From Tubulanus polymorphus (Eukaryota; Nemertea; Palaeonemertea; Tubulaniformes; Tubulanidae), in the NCBI RefSeq assembly GCF_964204645.1, contig NC_134030.1:19163110-19227109 (forward strand): a stretch of 64,000 nt of DNA, written 5' to 3'. Position 1 is the stretch's first letter. Each line of letters opens with the position of its first letter. Under the pieces are notes generated by a model. It was not told the origin of the DNA, ran no database searches, and was given only the letters and a program-made list of their open reading frames with translations. Below are positions 1 through 11,853 of the stretch, in pieces. A program made the translations under genes and the position numbers.

Positions 1-2362
1 ATTATGTACTTGGATTTAAACCAAAAAAAATATAGGGCCTTAAGAGTATGAGTGAAAGTTGATTATCAACGAAATTTTATTCGGCATACGAATTACGAAT
101 GCATTCAAACTCCAACCATTCGCATGGTACATAGAAGGACAAAGTCGTAGTACATATGAAATATCGAAGGTATCAAAAGTTTTCGAATTCAAATAGCTTT
201 TACGGTGTTCATCAAGTAAAGAACAGTCAAAACGAAAACATGCCATTCATCAGCTAAAATATTTGAGTTAGTACGATTACGATTACGATTACGATTTTAT
301 TTACAGGCCTTCTAGCAGCCACGCCATCTGGTGGGATAATTAAGCTTACACCGGGTCGTTAGTGGATGGCAATAGAATTATTTGCATAACGAATAAGAAA
401 ATAATGTGCCTTTTCCTAAAACAACCGCGTTTTTCCGAAGCTATTTTTCTTCTGAAAACCTGTTTTTTTTTTTCATTTTAAGCTCGAAATAAATGACGTA
501 ATGCATTTCATTCTAAACGTATTGACGTCTGTAAATTTATGACCATCGCGACGCAACGAAAAATGTCAAACTCATCTCTGCGATACACAAATAAAACCGG
601 TCGCGATCGGCGATATTGACGTAAATCGTGAATTATGACGTCATACGTTTTACTAATACAATAGATAATGAGCGTTTAGACGTTGACGTCGTTACGGCGT
701 GCGTACGAACACGTTGACGCCGGATTTAGCCGAGCTATCGCGGTAAATTGATGCTCTTTCGGCCAATTACGTAGCGATCGCTTCTTGTAATGAAAAACGC
801 GTATAAGTACGCGAGTTTTTGGATCCATTAGAGTAACGTAGAACCTGATGCGAGCATTTTCTGTACCAAATTGTACCAATTACCACCCGTAAATCAGGCA
901 CTTTTCCAACTACAAAACGGAGACTCTATAACGCTGATGGACCGCCGGTATTTTCTCAATTTCTACCCGACGTCATTACCGTAATTTCTGCGTTCGGCTT
1001 TCTTCTTTTAGTTTATGTATTTTGTTGTTAGTTTTCGTATGAAAAAAATGAAATACCACTATTCGTCTTAAGAATCATTGATTGTCTGGCCCGGGTCTGT
1101 CAACCGGGGCCTATTTGCACAGTTGTGACTTAGGTATGTCCAAACGTAATCTTAAATCCTTTTCTGGCCTCATGTTGTTAGAATGTATTCGGTTTTTCGA
1201 TCTTAGACTGGAGTTAGTATCAATTAAGACTAACTTAAGTTGTAGACTTAAGTTTATAGAATGGTTATAGAACCAAAATAAGCTTAGACTGGTCTTAAGG
1301 GGTTGTTAGATTCGTCATATAAGCAAATACTGAATCTGAGTCATGTGCTACTGGCCCTGGAATTTTGTCATATTAAAATTGGGTCCCGCATGTACAGGCT
1401 CCTTGTTCTAGGTTAAATCTGGAAAGGGGTTTCCAATGGTAAACAACTTTTTCCTAAATTTCTTTTTCCTTTTTGCCATTTATTTGGAACACTTCCCTTT
1501 ATGAAACACTTTCATTAGAAACTGTACGTACATCGAAGCTTTGAGAACACTTCTTGATTTTGAAGACTTATCGTTTTGATAAGCATTTTTCCGACGTTTT
1601 TTTTTCTATAACCAATATTGTTTATACGACAAAATGACCCCTCGGAAGAGCGTTGGCGTTGTCAACTCAAATTGTATTGGTCGCATTGGTCCTTTTACGG
1701 TACTCGCAGTTCATAAGAGCTTGGACGAAGGATAAACCGATTTTCGCCCCGACTGAAATCGACATTTTTTTCATACACATATTTCCGACTTATCTAGACA
1801 TGAAATCTCGCGACGAGCGAAGATCGCGCGGGTAAATGCGAGATTCGCCGCGAGACGTCACACCGCGCTGTATAGAGAGCCGATTAATAGGCGGATAGAC
1901 GACAGAGCGTGATTGCTATTGATTTTACGGGTTTAAATGTATCGGGCGCCGATCAAACATTGTCAACTGTATTGGATTCAATTAAACGGCCATTTTATCA
2001 GATTACGCCGGAGATGTCACCGGGAATCTATCAACGCCTGCGCAAATCTGATATAATCCGCTTACAGTACCACGCTTACAGCCCTCCCAGTCTGAAGTTT
2101 AACACCGTTTGACTGATGTCCAATACAACGGCGTTAAGTTCATTTCGGCCGTCAATTGAAAAGTCGACTTCGATGTCTACGTATATATCCGCGAGTGTCG
2201 ACAATACGTCAACGCGCATGAACCAGTGACAGTCAGTGATTGTCGACCTAACTCGCTATTCAAAATGCCAAAGTTTCAAGTGAGAATAATTATTCCTACA
2301 GTGACTAAAATGTAACGGCTAACTAGCGATACGAAATGTCCAGGTTTCAAGTGAGATGTATT
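1..2362. other. Gene-free stretch
   Basis: I see no convincing exon, RNA gene or complete mobile element. Short open frames on both strands lack family motifs and splice context. A few CGATTA units sit near 271-294. At about 1075-1310 there is a diffuse repeat rich in CTTAGAC/CTTAAG that resembles sequence at 16200-16290, so it is probably an old dispersed repeat. Confidence 0.5.
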
Positions 2363-2549
2363 CCACAATAAACGAATGAATCTAAAAAGTTTTTATTTCA
2401 AAAATTAGAAAGAATTCGGGTAGTTCTACCGCCCTCCTTCAGTCTGAAACGACTCGTATTAATTTGGCGAGTCATTTTAGACCCAAGAAGGGTGGTAAAA
2501 TATTTCTGATTTTTCATATGAACTTTTTAGATTCGTGCATTTATTGTGG
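2363..2549. mobile_element. Foldback/MITE-like hairpin element
   Basis: The ends are inverted: the left end reads CCACAATAAACGAATGAATC and the right end is its reverse complement with a few mismatches, continuing into CTAAAAAGTT. Inside, GTCTGAAACGACTCG faces CGAGTCATTTTAGAC, so nearly the whole ~190 bp can fold into one hairpin. There is no coding capacity. This is typical of a non-autonomous foldback or MITE; no clear target-site duplication was found, so the superfamily is unknown. Confidence 0.65.
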
Positions 2550-4198
2550 GATTTTTTCCCATCCTGCGCAGTAACTGAACAATCAATCTGAAAGTCATTT
2601 GTGTGGACTCCTAAGTCACGTCCGCCGTTTTCTAATCGACTATTTTGTCAAAATCCTTCGTCGCAAATCTAATAAGCGTGTGCGAACACGCACTCTGATT
2701 TAGTCCGTTCCAATTTTGGCGCGTTCCAGGAACGAGCCATTAGGACCGGTCTGACCAGCGATAGTGTGAACGCGGCTAATATTCTATATTTCGATAGATC
2801 AGGAAGCGAAAAAGAATCATTTTAAATTTCCAATAAAGCGACTTCAACTTAAATATTTGCGCGTAAAGTAGAATCCAGTCGCCTGATATTCAAATGTGGA
2901 GATTTCCAACGGAACGTCGAATTCCACCGTTCACAATCGGAATCAAATAACCGTCATTACCGTTTGAACCCGATTGAAAAGAAAAGCGACTCTCGCGAGT
3001 TTCTTTCATTGGCGCTTTTAACTCGAAAAAGGCGTCGGAATATCGTCGACAGAACTGGTGGAGCCTTTTGTGTCGAGCGCGCGTGTGTGATCGTCAGCAA
3101 TCTCGCGTTACTCAGCGCCTAAAAGCATTTAAACGCGACGAATTTTTTGATTCTATTCCGACGTTTTCGCTTTTAAAGGTTTCTAGCGTAGCGAGTCGAC
3201 GATTGTAAATCGAGAACGGCGCGTTTGCACCGCGGCGCGATTTGAGGGATGATCCCGGGAGCGCGCGCTCTGCGCGGTGCAATTTAATGGTTGGTTAAGT
3301 TTAATTGCGTCGCCCGTTTCGAAGGTTTATTCAACCCGGTTAGGCGACAGGGAGTTCGATCCGATGTTTTGTAATTCTATCCGGAGTCGGGAGTCAAATC
3401 GAGCGCGCATTACGCGAACCCGAGCCGTCGAACCTTACAAAACGCATCACGACAAAGATTCATTTGATCGAAAACTAACGAAAACGTAGCCGCGAAGCAG
3501 CGATAACGGGTTTTCCGCTTCTCATCGTGCGACCTGAACGGATCGAAAATTCCATTGCCGGAAACAGATTCGAACCAGATTTTAAAGATGGGTGAAGTGA
3601 GACTTGATGATTTGATGATTCTCGGAGCAATCCTCTTTGTGACACATTTCTTGTAGACTGTACAATGAGGCATATATAAAGTATAGCACCCGAAAGTAAC
3701 CGAACGAATTTACAATTGGCACCCGAGAATAGATCAACGGCTAAATCGCTGCGGGTAAGACGAAATTCTCATTAGAAATTATTTCAATTTCGCTAAAACT
3801 GATAGGATAATGGAAATTAATTCCAGCATTGGAATCCAAAACCAACATTTAGCGACGAAATAATCCCCAGAAATTAGAAATCGAACACGCGAGCGCGCGC
3901 GCGCCGGTGACTGTTGTTTAATTAGAGTAAAGCTTCGTAAACTGAGCTTCATTAATCATAGGTCTCGAAATCGGGCTGGAAAAATCGAGGATTAGAATTA
4001 GAATATAACGCGAAAGATTACGGGGTAAAACCGACGTTTCACGGTTTAATGGCGTAATCGTGTCCGATTTCTTGTACGCCATTCTCTTACATCGCGACGG
4101 AGCGCGCCGTTTGTACGAGAATCGACGTCACGTTTTCTCATCGTCTTCAAATTCCGAATCGCTGTCTCGGTGTATTCAGAAATTCGATCGCGCAAGAA
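2550..4198. other. Gene-free stretch
   Basis: No supported gene. The region is CpG-rich in places (around 3060-3270 and 3890-3905, with a short CG dinucleotide run). The short open frames have no recognisable domain and no good splice sites. Confidence 0.45.
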
Positions 4199-4615
4199 TT
4201 ACTGTAGAACTGGGTTCGAAATCGAACTGAACCAACATTGAGTCGCGTTGAACCCACAGTACTGTTGAACTAGACCGAACCACAGCCGCAGCCAGTTACA
4301 ACTGTCCATAAGTAAATTAAACAGCTGTGTAACCAAATTCAGAATGAAGTCAAACCCACACAACTGTGGAACTGGATCCGGGGTCGAGTGAAACTCCCCC
4401 CCCCCCAAAAAAAAAAAAAACTGTGGAACTGGATTCATAAGTAAATTGAAACCCTGCTACTATGGAACTGGGTTCAGACTCAAATTAAACCTACACTGGG
4501 GAACTGAGTTAAATTGAAAAAAAAAAAACTGTGGATCTCTATCCATAAGTAAATCGAACCCATACTACTATGGAACTAAGTTTAAACCCACACAACTGAA
4601 GAACTTGATCGGGAA
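4199..4615. repeat. Degenerate repeat cluster built on CTGTGGAACTGGATTC
   Basis: The phrase CTGTGGAACTGG(A/G)TTC followed by CATAAGTAAATTGAAACC recurs here in irregular units of about 50 bp, broken by C- and A-runs. The same phrase appears on the opposite strand at about 31570-31760 and in shorter form near 26250-26360, so it is a dispersed family. A minus-strand open frame through it is an artefact of the repeat. Confidence 0.6.
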
Positions 4616-5040
4616 GAATAAGTATTGACTAGGCGTATCTAGATCAGTACAGTTTTTCAGAGTACCGTCGAGTTGAACAGAGCGGGAGGAGATTAGAATA
4701 GCTTCCGATAAAAAATGACGCGCGGAGGGAGGAAAGAGGAAGGCACGGTTGTTTGTAATAAGCCCCGGAAATTGATGATCTGTGTTAAGATGTTTTCAGC
4801 TAATGGCGATCAAAGAGATCCAGATGAAAATCTCGCGGATAATTCCTGCAATTATATCATTGAAGTCGAGCTTAAAGAAGGGATTTCAGACAAGTTCCTC
4901 TTTCTAGTGATACAGCGATATCATCGTGACTAAAGCGGCGACGAGTAACTTCTCGGAAAGAGAATTACATTTTTTTTGTAACGATTCACCGCCAGATGGC
5001 ATGCGCCCCTAAAATGAATTGTATTTTTTGTGTGTAAAGA
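4616..5040. other. Gene-free stretch
   Basis: A plus-strand open frame of about 72 codons starts at 4715. It has no recognisable domain or family signal and no splice support. I do not call it a gene. Confidence 0.4.
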
Positions 5041-5049
5041 GTATAAACG

Positions 5050-5322
5050 TAACAGACAAGAATTACTGCCGGAAAGATATTGGAAACTCCCCAATGTACT
5101 CAAATATAGTGAACTTTTGAATACCAGTTACTTGACTACCCTGAAAAGACTAGCTAATGTTCTCTCAAAATGTGATATATAATTGAAGATTTAATTTCGT
5201 CTGCACATTGAACAGTGATAATTCATATACATTAATTAAGAATTATCATTACTATTGTTTTTACCTCCTTATACTATTGTTTTTAGTCATGGAGACAAAT
5301 AAAGTTATCTTATCTTATCTTA
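5050..5322 (+). mobile_element. 3' end of a non-LTR retrotransposon (LINE)
   Basis: A frame from about 5050 to a TAA at about 5168 encodes a leucine-rich end of the form xSELLNTSxLxxLKRLAxxLSKC. This resembles the C-terminus of CR1/Jockey-type LINE polyproteins. It is followed by about 150 bp of non-coding sequence containing AATAAA and then by a terminal run of TTATC units (5300-5321), the usual simple-repeat tail of such elements. The rest of the element is missing (5' truncation). The clade assignment is inference. Confidence 0.55.
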
Positions 5323-5555
5323 GTCGCGAACAGCGAGCGTTTCTGGCCCGGGAACGATAATTCACATGGGCACCACCTTGGCTACTTCGCATGCGTTCAG
5401 CTCATCACCTGAGACACGTAGCAACACTTCTGCCGAAAGTTATTGTCCCCCCGAGATGACTAAACATTTCTGAATACGAGCTATCTAAATGAACATCGTA
5501 CAAACTATTTGCTAGAAATACCAAACAATTTATTTGGTACTCATCCTGACATCTG

Positions 5556-5904
5556 AAGCCCAACGCACACGGCAAAACATTTTTTTCGCCGAACCAGAAA
5601 ACACGTTTTTCACAAAACGTTTTTCGTAAAAAGTTTTGCCCGCAAACGATAAAACGTTCAACGCACACGGGACGAAAAACGTTTTCGACTACACAAAACG
5701 CTTTTCGCAAATCAAGCAGTGCTTGTTTCGCGAAAAACGTTTTTGCCCGTGAAAAACGTTTTTCTTTTTGCTCGCGATAAACGTTTTTCAGTTCAGTGTT
5801 TTGTGTTTTGCCTCCCCCGCACACGGCATAGTAAAAAAAAAACATCGAAAACGTTTTTTTCATGAGGAAAAAATGTTTTTTTCGGTGCCGTGTGCGTTGG
5901 GCTT
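5556..5904. mobile_element. Non-autonomous DNA element with 19-bp terminal inverted repeats
   Basis: The left end AAGCCCAACGCACACGGCA (5556-5574) is matched exactly in reverse complement at 5886-5904. Between them the palindromic motif GAAAAACGTTTTTC is repeated many times in variant forms, and the terminal phrase CGCACACGG reappears inside near 5665 and 5818. It encodes nothing credible; the open frames follow the A/T-rich palindromes. It looks like a MITE or foldback element. A clear target-site duplication was not resolved, so the superfamily is left open. Confidence 0.75.
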
Positions 5905-6269
5905 AAGAAATGTGTTCGGCCGCAGTACGCCACACGATCGTGGCCTGAAACTCGCTGCTGTGATTGCGATGGAGAACGGTTCGCGTTCAGCGCATAAATC
6001 AAACTCGATGGACAGAGAGAACGGCGCGGTATTAGCTAGCATTAATTATCGCTGCATTAGGCAGTGACTGCATCGTGTGTTTACATCCAGTTTTACCTTA
6101 CAAACTTCAATTAGGCGCTATTGTAATAATAATGCGACGTACTACGGTAAACACGGGCCTCGTATAGTGCCGAGTAGAGCAGCGCCGTAACACAACTGGT
6201 TCTATTGACATTCGTCATTCATTTGTAAGAGTAATGTAAGTTTTCAGCTTTTAGTAAATAAGAACTTCA
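5905..6269. other. Gene-free stretch
   Basis: No supported gene or RNA. A plus-strand open frame ending at 6067 begins inside the upstream inverted-repeat element and is treated as spurious. Confidence 0.4.
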
Positions 6270-7020
6270 GACAATGATGTGAGATGTGGACGATGGGTTC
6301 TTAAAAGTACGCTAATAATGTTTCCAGTGCGTGTCGTTAGTAATTCATTTACATTTATAGAAATACCTGAGGTGAAGTCCTGAACGCGTGTGATGTGTGG
6401 AGTATCGGTTTTCAAATGTTTGCGAATAAAATGTCTGATATGGTGTTGATGTTCGATGAAAATGTCTTAGGCGAAGTCCTGGACACGATGTGAAGTGAAG
6501 ACGATCAGTTTTTGAAAGTGCGCTGATGAAATGTCTAATGTCTGGTGTTTGTAGTTCATTTTCATATAGAAATGTCTCGGGTGAAGTTCTGGACAAATGC
6601 GACGTGTGTAGACGATGAGTCTTTGAAAGTGAACCGAAGTTCGAATCGCATGCGAAGTGTGGACGATCAGTTCACGAAAGTGTGCTGATAAAATGTCTAA
6701 TGCCAGATGTTTGTGGTTCCTCGTCAATTGGATATATCTGAGGTGAAGTTCTGGACACGGGGCAAAATGTGGATGATCAGTGTTTGAATATGTGCTGATA
6801 AAATACTTGAAGTCAGGTGTTAGTGGTTCATTTTTAATCAAAAATGTCCCAGGGGAAGTCCTGAACACAATATGTGAAGTGTAGACGATCAGTTTTTGAA
6901 AGTTAGCTGATAAAATGTCCAATGTCTGGTCTTTGCCAATGTCTGTAAATTCATTTGCATTTGAAAATATCTCAGGTGAATTTCTGACCACACGTCACGT
7001 GAAGTGTGGATGATCTTTTT
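6270..7020. repeat. ~109-bp tandem satellite, array 1
   Basis: About seven diverged units of the form GTGTGGACGATCAGTTTTTG, then AAAGTGTGCTGATAAAATGTC, then GTGTTTGTAGTTCATTTTCA, then AATGTCTCAGGTGAAGTCCTG. The period is close to 109 bp, measured from the better-conserved copies at 8.84-8.95 kb. Because 109 is not divisible by 3, the minus-strand open frames here are chance. The same unit forms arrays at 8.7, 16.3, 20.2, 22.7 and 52.3 kb. Confidence 0.85.
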
Positions 7021-7999
7021 TTCCAAACCCCTAATCAATCGTCCCATCATGTGATCAATTACGTTATGTCCACAATTGAGTTCTTCTGCCATTTATTTTC
7101 AGAAAATGATGGGAACCTACTGAGTTCTGCCATGTAAGTCACGTGTGTTTAACCAACATCAATATGGCGTCAACAAGAAACAAAATCATCAGTCTCCGAG
7201 ACGGCAAAAGCGCCTAATAATAACACGTATCTAGAGGAATGTACCACAGATTTCGATATGAAATGACGGTTTATTGCGACTACTGTGTTTAATTAGATTT
7301 ATACTTAATGAATGCGCGACGCTTGTGTCGTGATGTACGGCGAATCGGTGAACCGAGGTCGCCGTCAACCATTCACTAAACGTAATTATCTCGCGTATAA
7401 ACAGTACAACACCGCGGCTACATACTATTCCACCGTGTGATACTGTCTCCCGGGGATAGACGCGGACGGACTGCTGCGAAAAGACATCCATTTGCCCCAA
7501 AAAACTATATGACATTCGACCGCCACATCGCACTATATTTGTACATAACTTCGTTTTCCGATTCGGAAGTCGATCCCCTGTTTCGTTCCCATCAGGTTTG
7601 AATGGCGGGTCTGTAAGGGGATTAAACCAAATAGGTGTAAAACTAATCAAATCAAGCAGTCAATTGAATAAAAGGATTTTCATCTGTTTTGAAAGAGGTT
7701 ATCGTTGAGGCATAAGTCTGAATTAGCGGTTGTAAATTTGATAATGGGGAGGGGGGGCGTTCACCTTTTCCAGGAGGGTATCAAATTAAATTGAAATTTG
7801 AGGGTATCTCAAGGTGTAGGCAGCCATTTTCCAGGGTCATGCCACATCACAAAGCACTTGTGCGATATCTTTTGAGTTTGGATGCGCAGCCATTTTTTCC
7901 GTGTTTATGTATCGAAGTAAACAATTCGAGCATAACGTCAGGATGTTGGCGGAGGCGGCCATGTTTGCTGGAAGTGTCTATAGATCGATGTATTATTAA
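7021..7999. other. Gene-free stretch
   Basis: A minus-strand open frame of 139 codons (7231-7650) has no recognisable domain, and no splice signals were found around it. I see nothing else supported. Confidence 0.4.
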
Positions 8000-8287
8000 C
8001 CCTTTCAGTGCGTCTACACCACAGTGCGGTGTATAAATCAGTGACAGATTTTGCAAGTACACCGCAATGCTGTGTATTGATGTAATTAGTAATTGGTAAT
8101 TATCTCTCTTGAAAAATGGCAGCACCACTCAAACATAGTGAAATACTAGTAACTAACGATACACCGCGTCGTGGTGTAGATGCACTATAGTGGTATTCCC
8201 GTTATTCAGCACTCTAGGGTGGAATTTTTAATTATTTTGAAATTATCTCCAGCACTATGGGGTATTGATTAGTCAGCACCGAAAGGG
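8000..8287. mobile_element. piggyBac-like MITE with TTAA target sites
   Basis: TTAA at 7996-7999 and at 8288-8291 flank a 288-bp insert. It starts CCCTTTCAGTGCGTC and ends with the inverted form of CCCTTTCGGTGCTGAC. TTAA duplications and CCC-starting ends are the signature of piggyBac elements. There is no transposase. The palindromic phrase TACACCGC...GCGGTGTA occurs three times inside (around 8013-8034, 8057-8077 and 8159-8181), which gives it a strong internal fold. Confidence 0.85.
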
Positions 8288-8639
8288 TTAACGGTGTTTA
8301 TTACGTTTTATACGCTTTCCACATATATCATCATTCCTCGATTGAATCATGTATTTATATACGTATCATTTTTCCATGTCGTTATTTTGCTAATACGTGC
8401 TTGACCCTTGTGGATCGTCGTACACCATATATATACACACGTATATTTCATTAACGAGCGCGAGTCGTTATGATTGTAACTTTCTCCCGAGATGCCGGCT
8501 GTTTATAAGATGTTATATTGTCGTTAAACGAGTATATCGCGACGACAGACGTTATAATGCGTTCGTTTGTTAGATCGATGTGAGAACGACGAACTTTTTA
8601 CGGCCATATGAGCATTCTTTAAGCAGTTGGCCTACAAAT

Positions 8640-9035
8640 ATATTGTCTTCATTAGAATGTGCCGACGAAATGTCTAATAATGTTTGGTGTCGGTAGTTCA
8701 TTTCCAATTACAAATATCTCTGGTGAAATGTCCGAAATACAATGTGGACGATCAGTTTTTGAAAGTGCGCTGATGAAATATCTGGTCTTTGTGGTTTATA
8801 TTCAATTAGAAATGTCTCAGGTGAAGTCCTGAACACATGTGAAGTGTGGACGATCAGTTTTTGAAAGTGTACTGATAAAATGTCTAATGTCTAGTGTTTG
8901 TAGTTCATTTTCAATTAGAAATGTCTCAGGTGAAGTCCTGAACACATGTGAAGAGTGGACGATAAGTTTTTGAAAGTGTGCTGATAAAATGTCTCGGGTG
9001 AAGTGTTGAATACATGTGAAGTGTGGACTTAAGTT
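8640..9035. repeat. ~109-bp tandem satellite, array 2
   Basis: Four units of the same satellite as at 6.3 kb. The two central units are the best preserved in the window and give the clearest measure of the period (about 109 bp between successive GTGGACGAT phrases near 8847 and 8955). Confidence 0.85.
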
Positions 9036-9810
9036 AGGCGGGCGGATGAAAGTGTCAGAACAACTGTCGGGGTGGATCGGTATATATAATTCTTCACTGG
9101 GTGGTTGTGTAAGATCAGAACACTGCGCTATTTTGTCGGACTGCCACCGCGAAGTTTTACGAGTCAGTACCGAGTGTAGCTGACGTCATCTACGGTGACG
9201 AATGATGTAATTTCCGGTGTCTATTGACAACCTGCAGATAACCGGGACCTCCGTCGACATGTAAAACCGATGTATCATTATACGATTCCATTCGATCAAA
9301 GATCATTACCGTTTCGAGCGCGGTTTCACGGGGAAATTGAAAGAACTCATCCGACAAGCCAGATGCGACTGCAACACAATGCGACAAAAAAAACCAGCAT
9401 ACAGACTTCTAGAGATTTATAAACAGCGCCGTTTTATATACGCACAAAACAGCTGACAGACGATCTATTCGACGAAAACAGAACGATCGAAATGGACAAA
9501 AAACGAGTCGGTATACCTTATCAATTGTGTGCTATACTAGAGGTGACACAAGGCGTGTACCGAAATGAAAAACTGACTCGGCGCTAACGTTCGATAGAAA
9601 CCGCTGATAATCATTGTCAGGAATGTTTTGTATAGAGATCTGGATTATGATTTGTTTATGGAGATGGCTGTCATGTGGACTTTAAGTTGTATGAGGCGCA
9701 GTTATGCAATCGGCCTTCAACGTACAGTTGCCGAGGGTCATGGGTTCGAAGAATCCTAGTGGTACATGGCGGTCCGTTAGTCATTCACTGATGACTTATC
9801 ATTCCAGGAT
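9036..9810. other. Gene-free stretch
   Basis: Nothing supported beyond short chance open frames. Confidence 0.4.
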
Positions 9811-9900
9811 AGTCAGTCAGTCAGTCAGTCAGTCAGTCAGTCAGTCAGTCAGTCAGTCAGTCAGTCAGTCAGTCAGTCAGTCAGTCAGTCAGTCAGTCAG
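9811..9900. repeat. (AGTC)n microsatellite
   Basis: About 22 perfect tetranucleotide units. The plus-strand open frame running through it (poly SVSQ) is a by-product of the repeat, not a gene. Confidence 0.97.
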
Positions 9901-11301
9901 TTATATTTCCCAAAATGAACGATTATTTGAAGGCATAATTTACATTTCCATCATAAAATTGAATAACTGATGATGTCGTTAAACTGGGAATGCAAATTTT
10001 AGTTTATAAAACTCTCGTTTTATGTTTTATCAGGCACGGGTTTAGACCAAATGCAAATGGGTTTACATTACCTCATCAAATTGTTAAATTCAAAATAATC
10101 AATTCTGCCTTTGTCTAAACCATCCAAAAAATTGGTTCTTTCGGCCTTTTGTATTGATTTGGGAGAATTCAAGTAGGGATTTTCAGGAACAATGTACGGT
10201 AGAAAAGAAAGAAACAATTGTGTTTTCCCTTATATAATATTCGAAGGAATGTTAAAAACAGAAGCGATATTCAAGGATAAATGGCCAAGTGTCAATCGTT
10301 AAGTATCGAGTGAAACCGTTCACAACTCCAAAGAAAGATCAATAAAATGAAAAAAGTGAGAATATGGCAAAGGAAAAAAATCCACTTCCCGAATCACAAG
10401 ATCGAAAACAGGGATTTAGTTTTTTTTTGGTCGGAAATTAATGAAAAAGATCTTTAAACCCGACGAAGGATGGGGAAAAAATTAAAGGACCCGTTCACCG
10501 AATTGACATCAGCGGACGAGAAAGAGGAGAAAATCAACATGTTAAATCGCGTGTTCCGAAATAAAAACGAAAGTCTAGCCTTTTTTCGTTAAACATGAAA
10601 AGCGAGCTTCAAAAATACGATTAAAAACGGACAAATTTCGAAAATTCCCAAAAAATGTTCATCGAATTAATTCGAGGAGCCATAATCACAATACTCATGA
10701 GAAAAATATTCCGAATTCAATGTCTACACATTTCGATAATACGTTTTGCTCATCGCGAAGGATTACGCGCATTCACTGCCGAAATAAAGGGCGTCAAATT
10801 GCGCGCGCTGAAAATGTCAACAATTCATCGCCGTCGTCGGCGTCGAATATCCGTCGTTGCCGTGGCAACCGTTGTTATCACTGTTGTCCAGACGGACGCC
10901 TATACGGTTGCTCAAAGACACGTGAGTAATGTTTATTAATTATTGTATAATTTAGATGCGATTACGACCGACTGACTGACTGACTAACTGACTGGGTTAG
11001 GGGCGATCCGGGCAGTAACTGGAGTCGTCCTGAATGGGGCAGTGACGTCATCGTATCCAGGGGAATCCGATCTAACAATTCAGTTTGTGCGCAGACGTAT
11101 AGAGGAGCTTATTACGCTCATCTATACACGTATTATTCATACGTACGGATAAAGTGTCACGCGACCCTCTTCACCTGGCGCGCGTCCAGCAGAACCGCTC
11201 GCCGTACTCGAGCCCAATGCGTAGTATACGGTACGACGCGGGGAAAAATGGAAACAGGAAACCGCAACATGTTTCCAAGCGTTTCACGGGAAACGAGAAA
11301 C
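9901..11301. other. Gene-free stretch
   Basis: No supported gene. Two overlapping plus-strand open frames at 10655-10939 share sequence with each other in different frames and have no recognisable domain. A short run of GACT units lies at 10972-10995. Confidence 0.4.
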
Positions 11302-11359
<58 letters not shown>

Positions 11360-11770
11360 TAAAGGATCTTATATAGCGCTAAATCCAGCTAAGCTGCTCA
11401 AAGCGCTTTACAAATTATAAAATGCCTCCTTAATAAAAAGGAAGCATTTTAGCTGCTTCCTGAATTGATCTAATGAAGTGATAGCACGAAGGCTAAGAGG
11501 AAGCTGGTTCCACAATTTTGGGGCGCTGTTGGAAAATGCCCGACTACCTGTAGATTGACTATGAAACAAAGGGACAACTAGCAGAAACTCTTCTGAACAT
11601 CGTTTCGGAAAGAGCATTTCTGAGATCAAACGTGTTCGCTTCCGTGTGTTTCCCAGCGACATGTGCGTTGCGCTGTACCGCCCAAAGTACGAGTACGTTA
11701 GTCGATCCCTGCTCTGGGCAAATATGAAAGTCAAATCGTCCTGCAAGCTCTCAAACTTTTGCCTAGATGT
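11302..11770 (-). mobile_element. 5'-truncated CR1/L2-type LINE, minus strand
   Basis: On the minus strand the frame ending at 11408 carries the typical C-terminus of a CR1/L2-type reverse transcriptase: a G-RAFS-APKLWNQLP block, an SLDQFRKQLK block and a final LF. It is followed by a short 3' UTR (11357-11407) with the phrase AAGCGCTTTGAGCAGCTTAG and then by a (TTA)n tail, seen on + as (AAT)n at 11302-11355. The element is cut off upstream near 11770. Such elements are moved by target-primed reverse transcription; this copy is dead. Confidence 0.8.
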
Positions 11771-11815
11771 TAAGAACGATGATAAGAACGCCTCGAATAT
11801 AGAAACGTGATGGAC

Positions 11816-11853
11816 TGAGAGAGAGCGAGAGAGAGAGAGAGAGAGAGAGAGAG
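11816..11853. repeat. (GA)n microsatellite
   Basis: Almost pure GA dinucleotides. The long minus-strand open frames that cross it gain length from the Ser-Leu reading of the repeat. Confidence 0.95.

Noticed and set aside
5405-6067. Several open frames on both strands
   Set aside because: They follow the palindromic A/T-rich core of the inverted-repeat element.
6345-7092. Minus-strand open frames of up to 174 codons
   Set aside because: They lie inside the 109-bp satellite. The unit is not a multiple of three and the frames are not kept between arrays.
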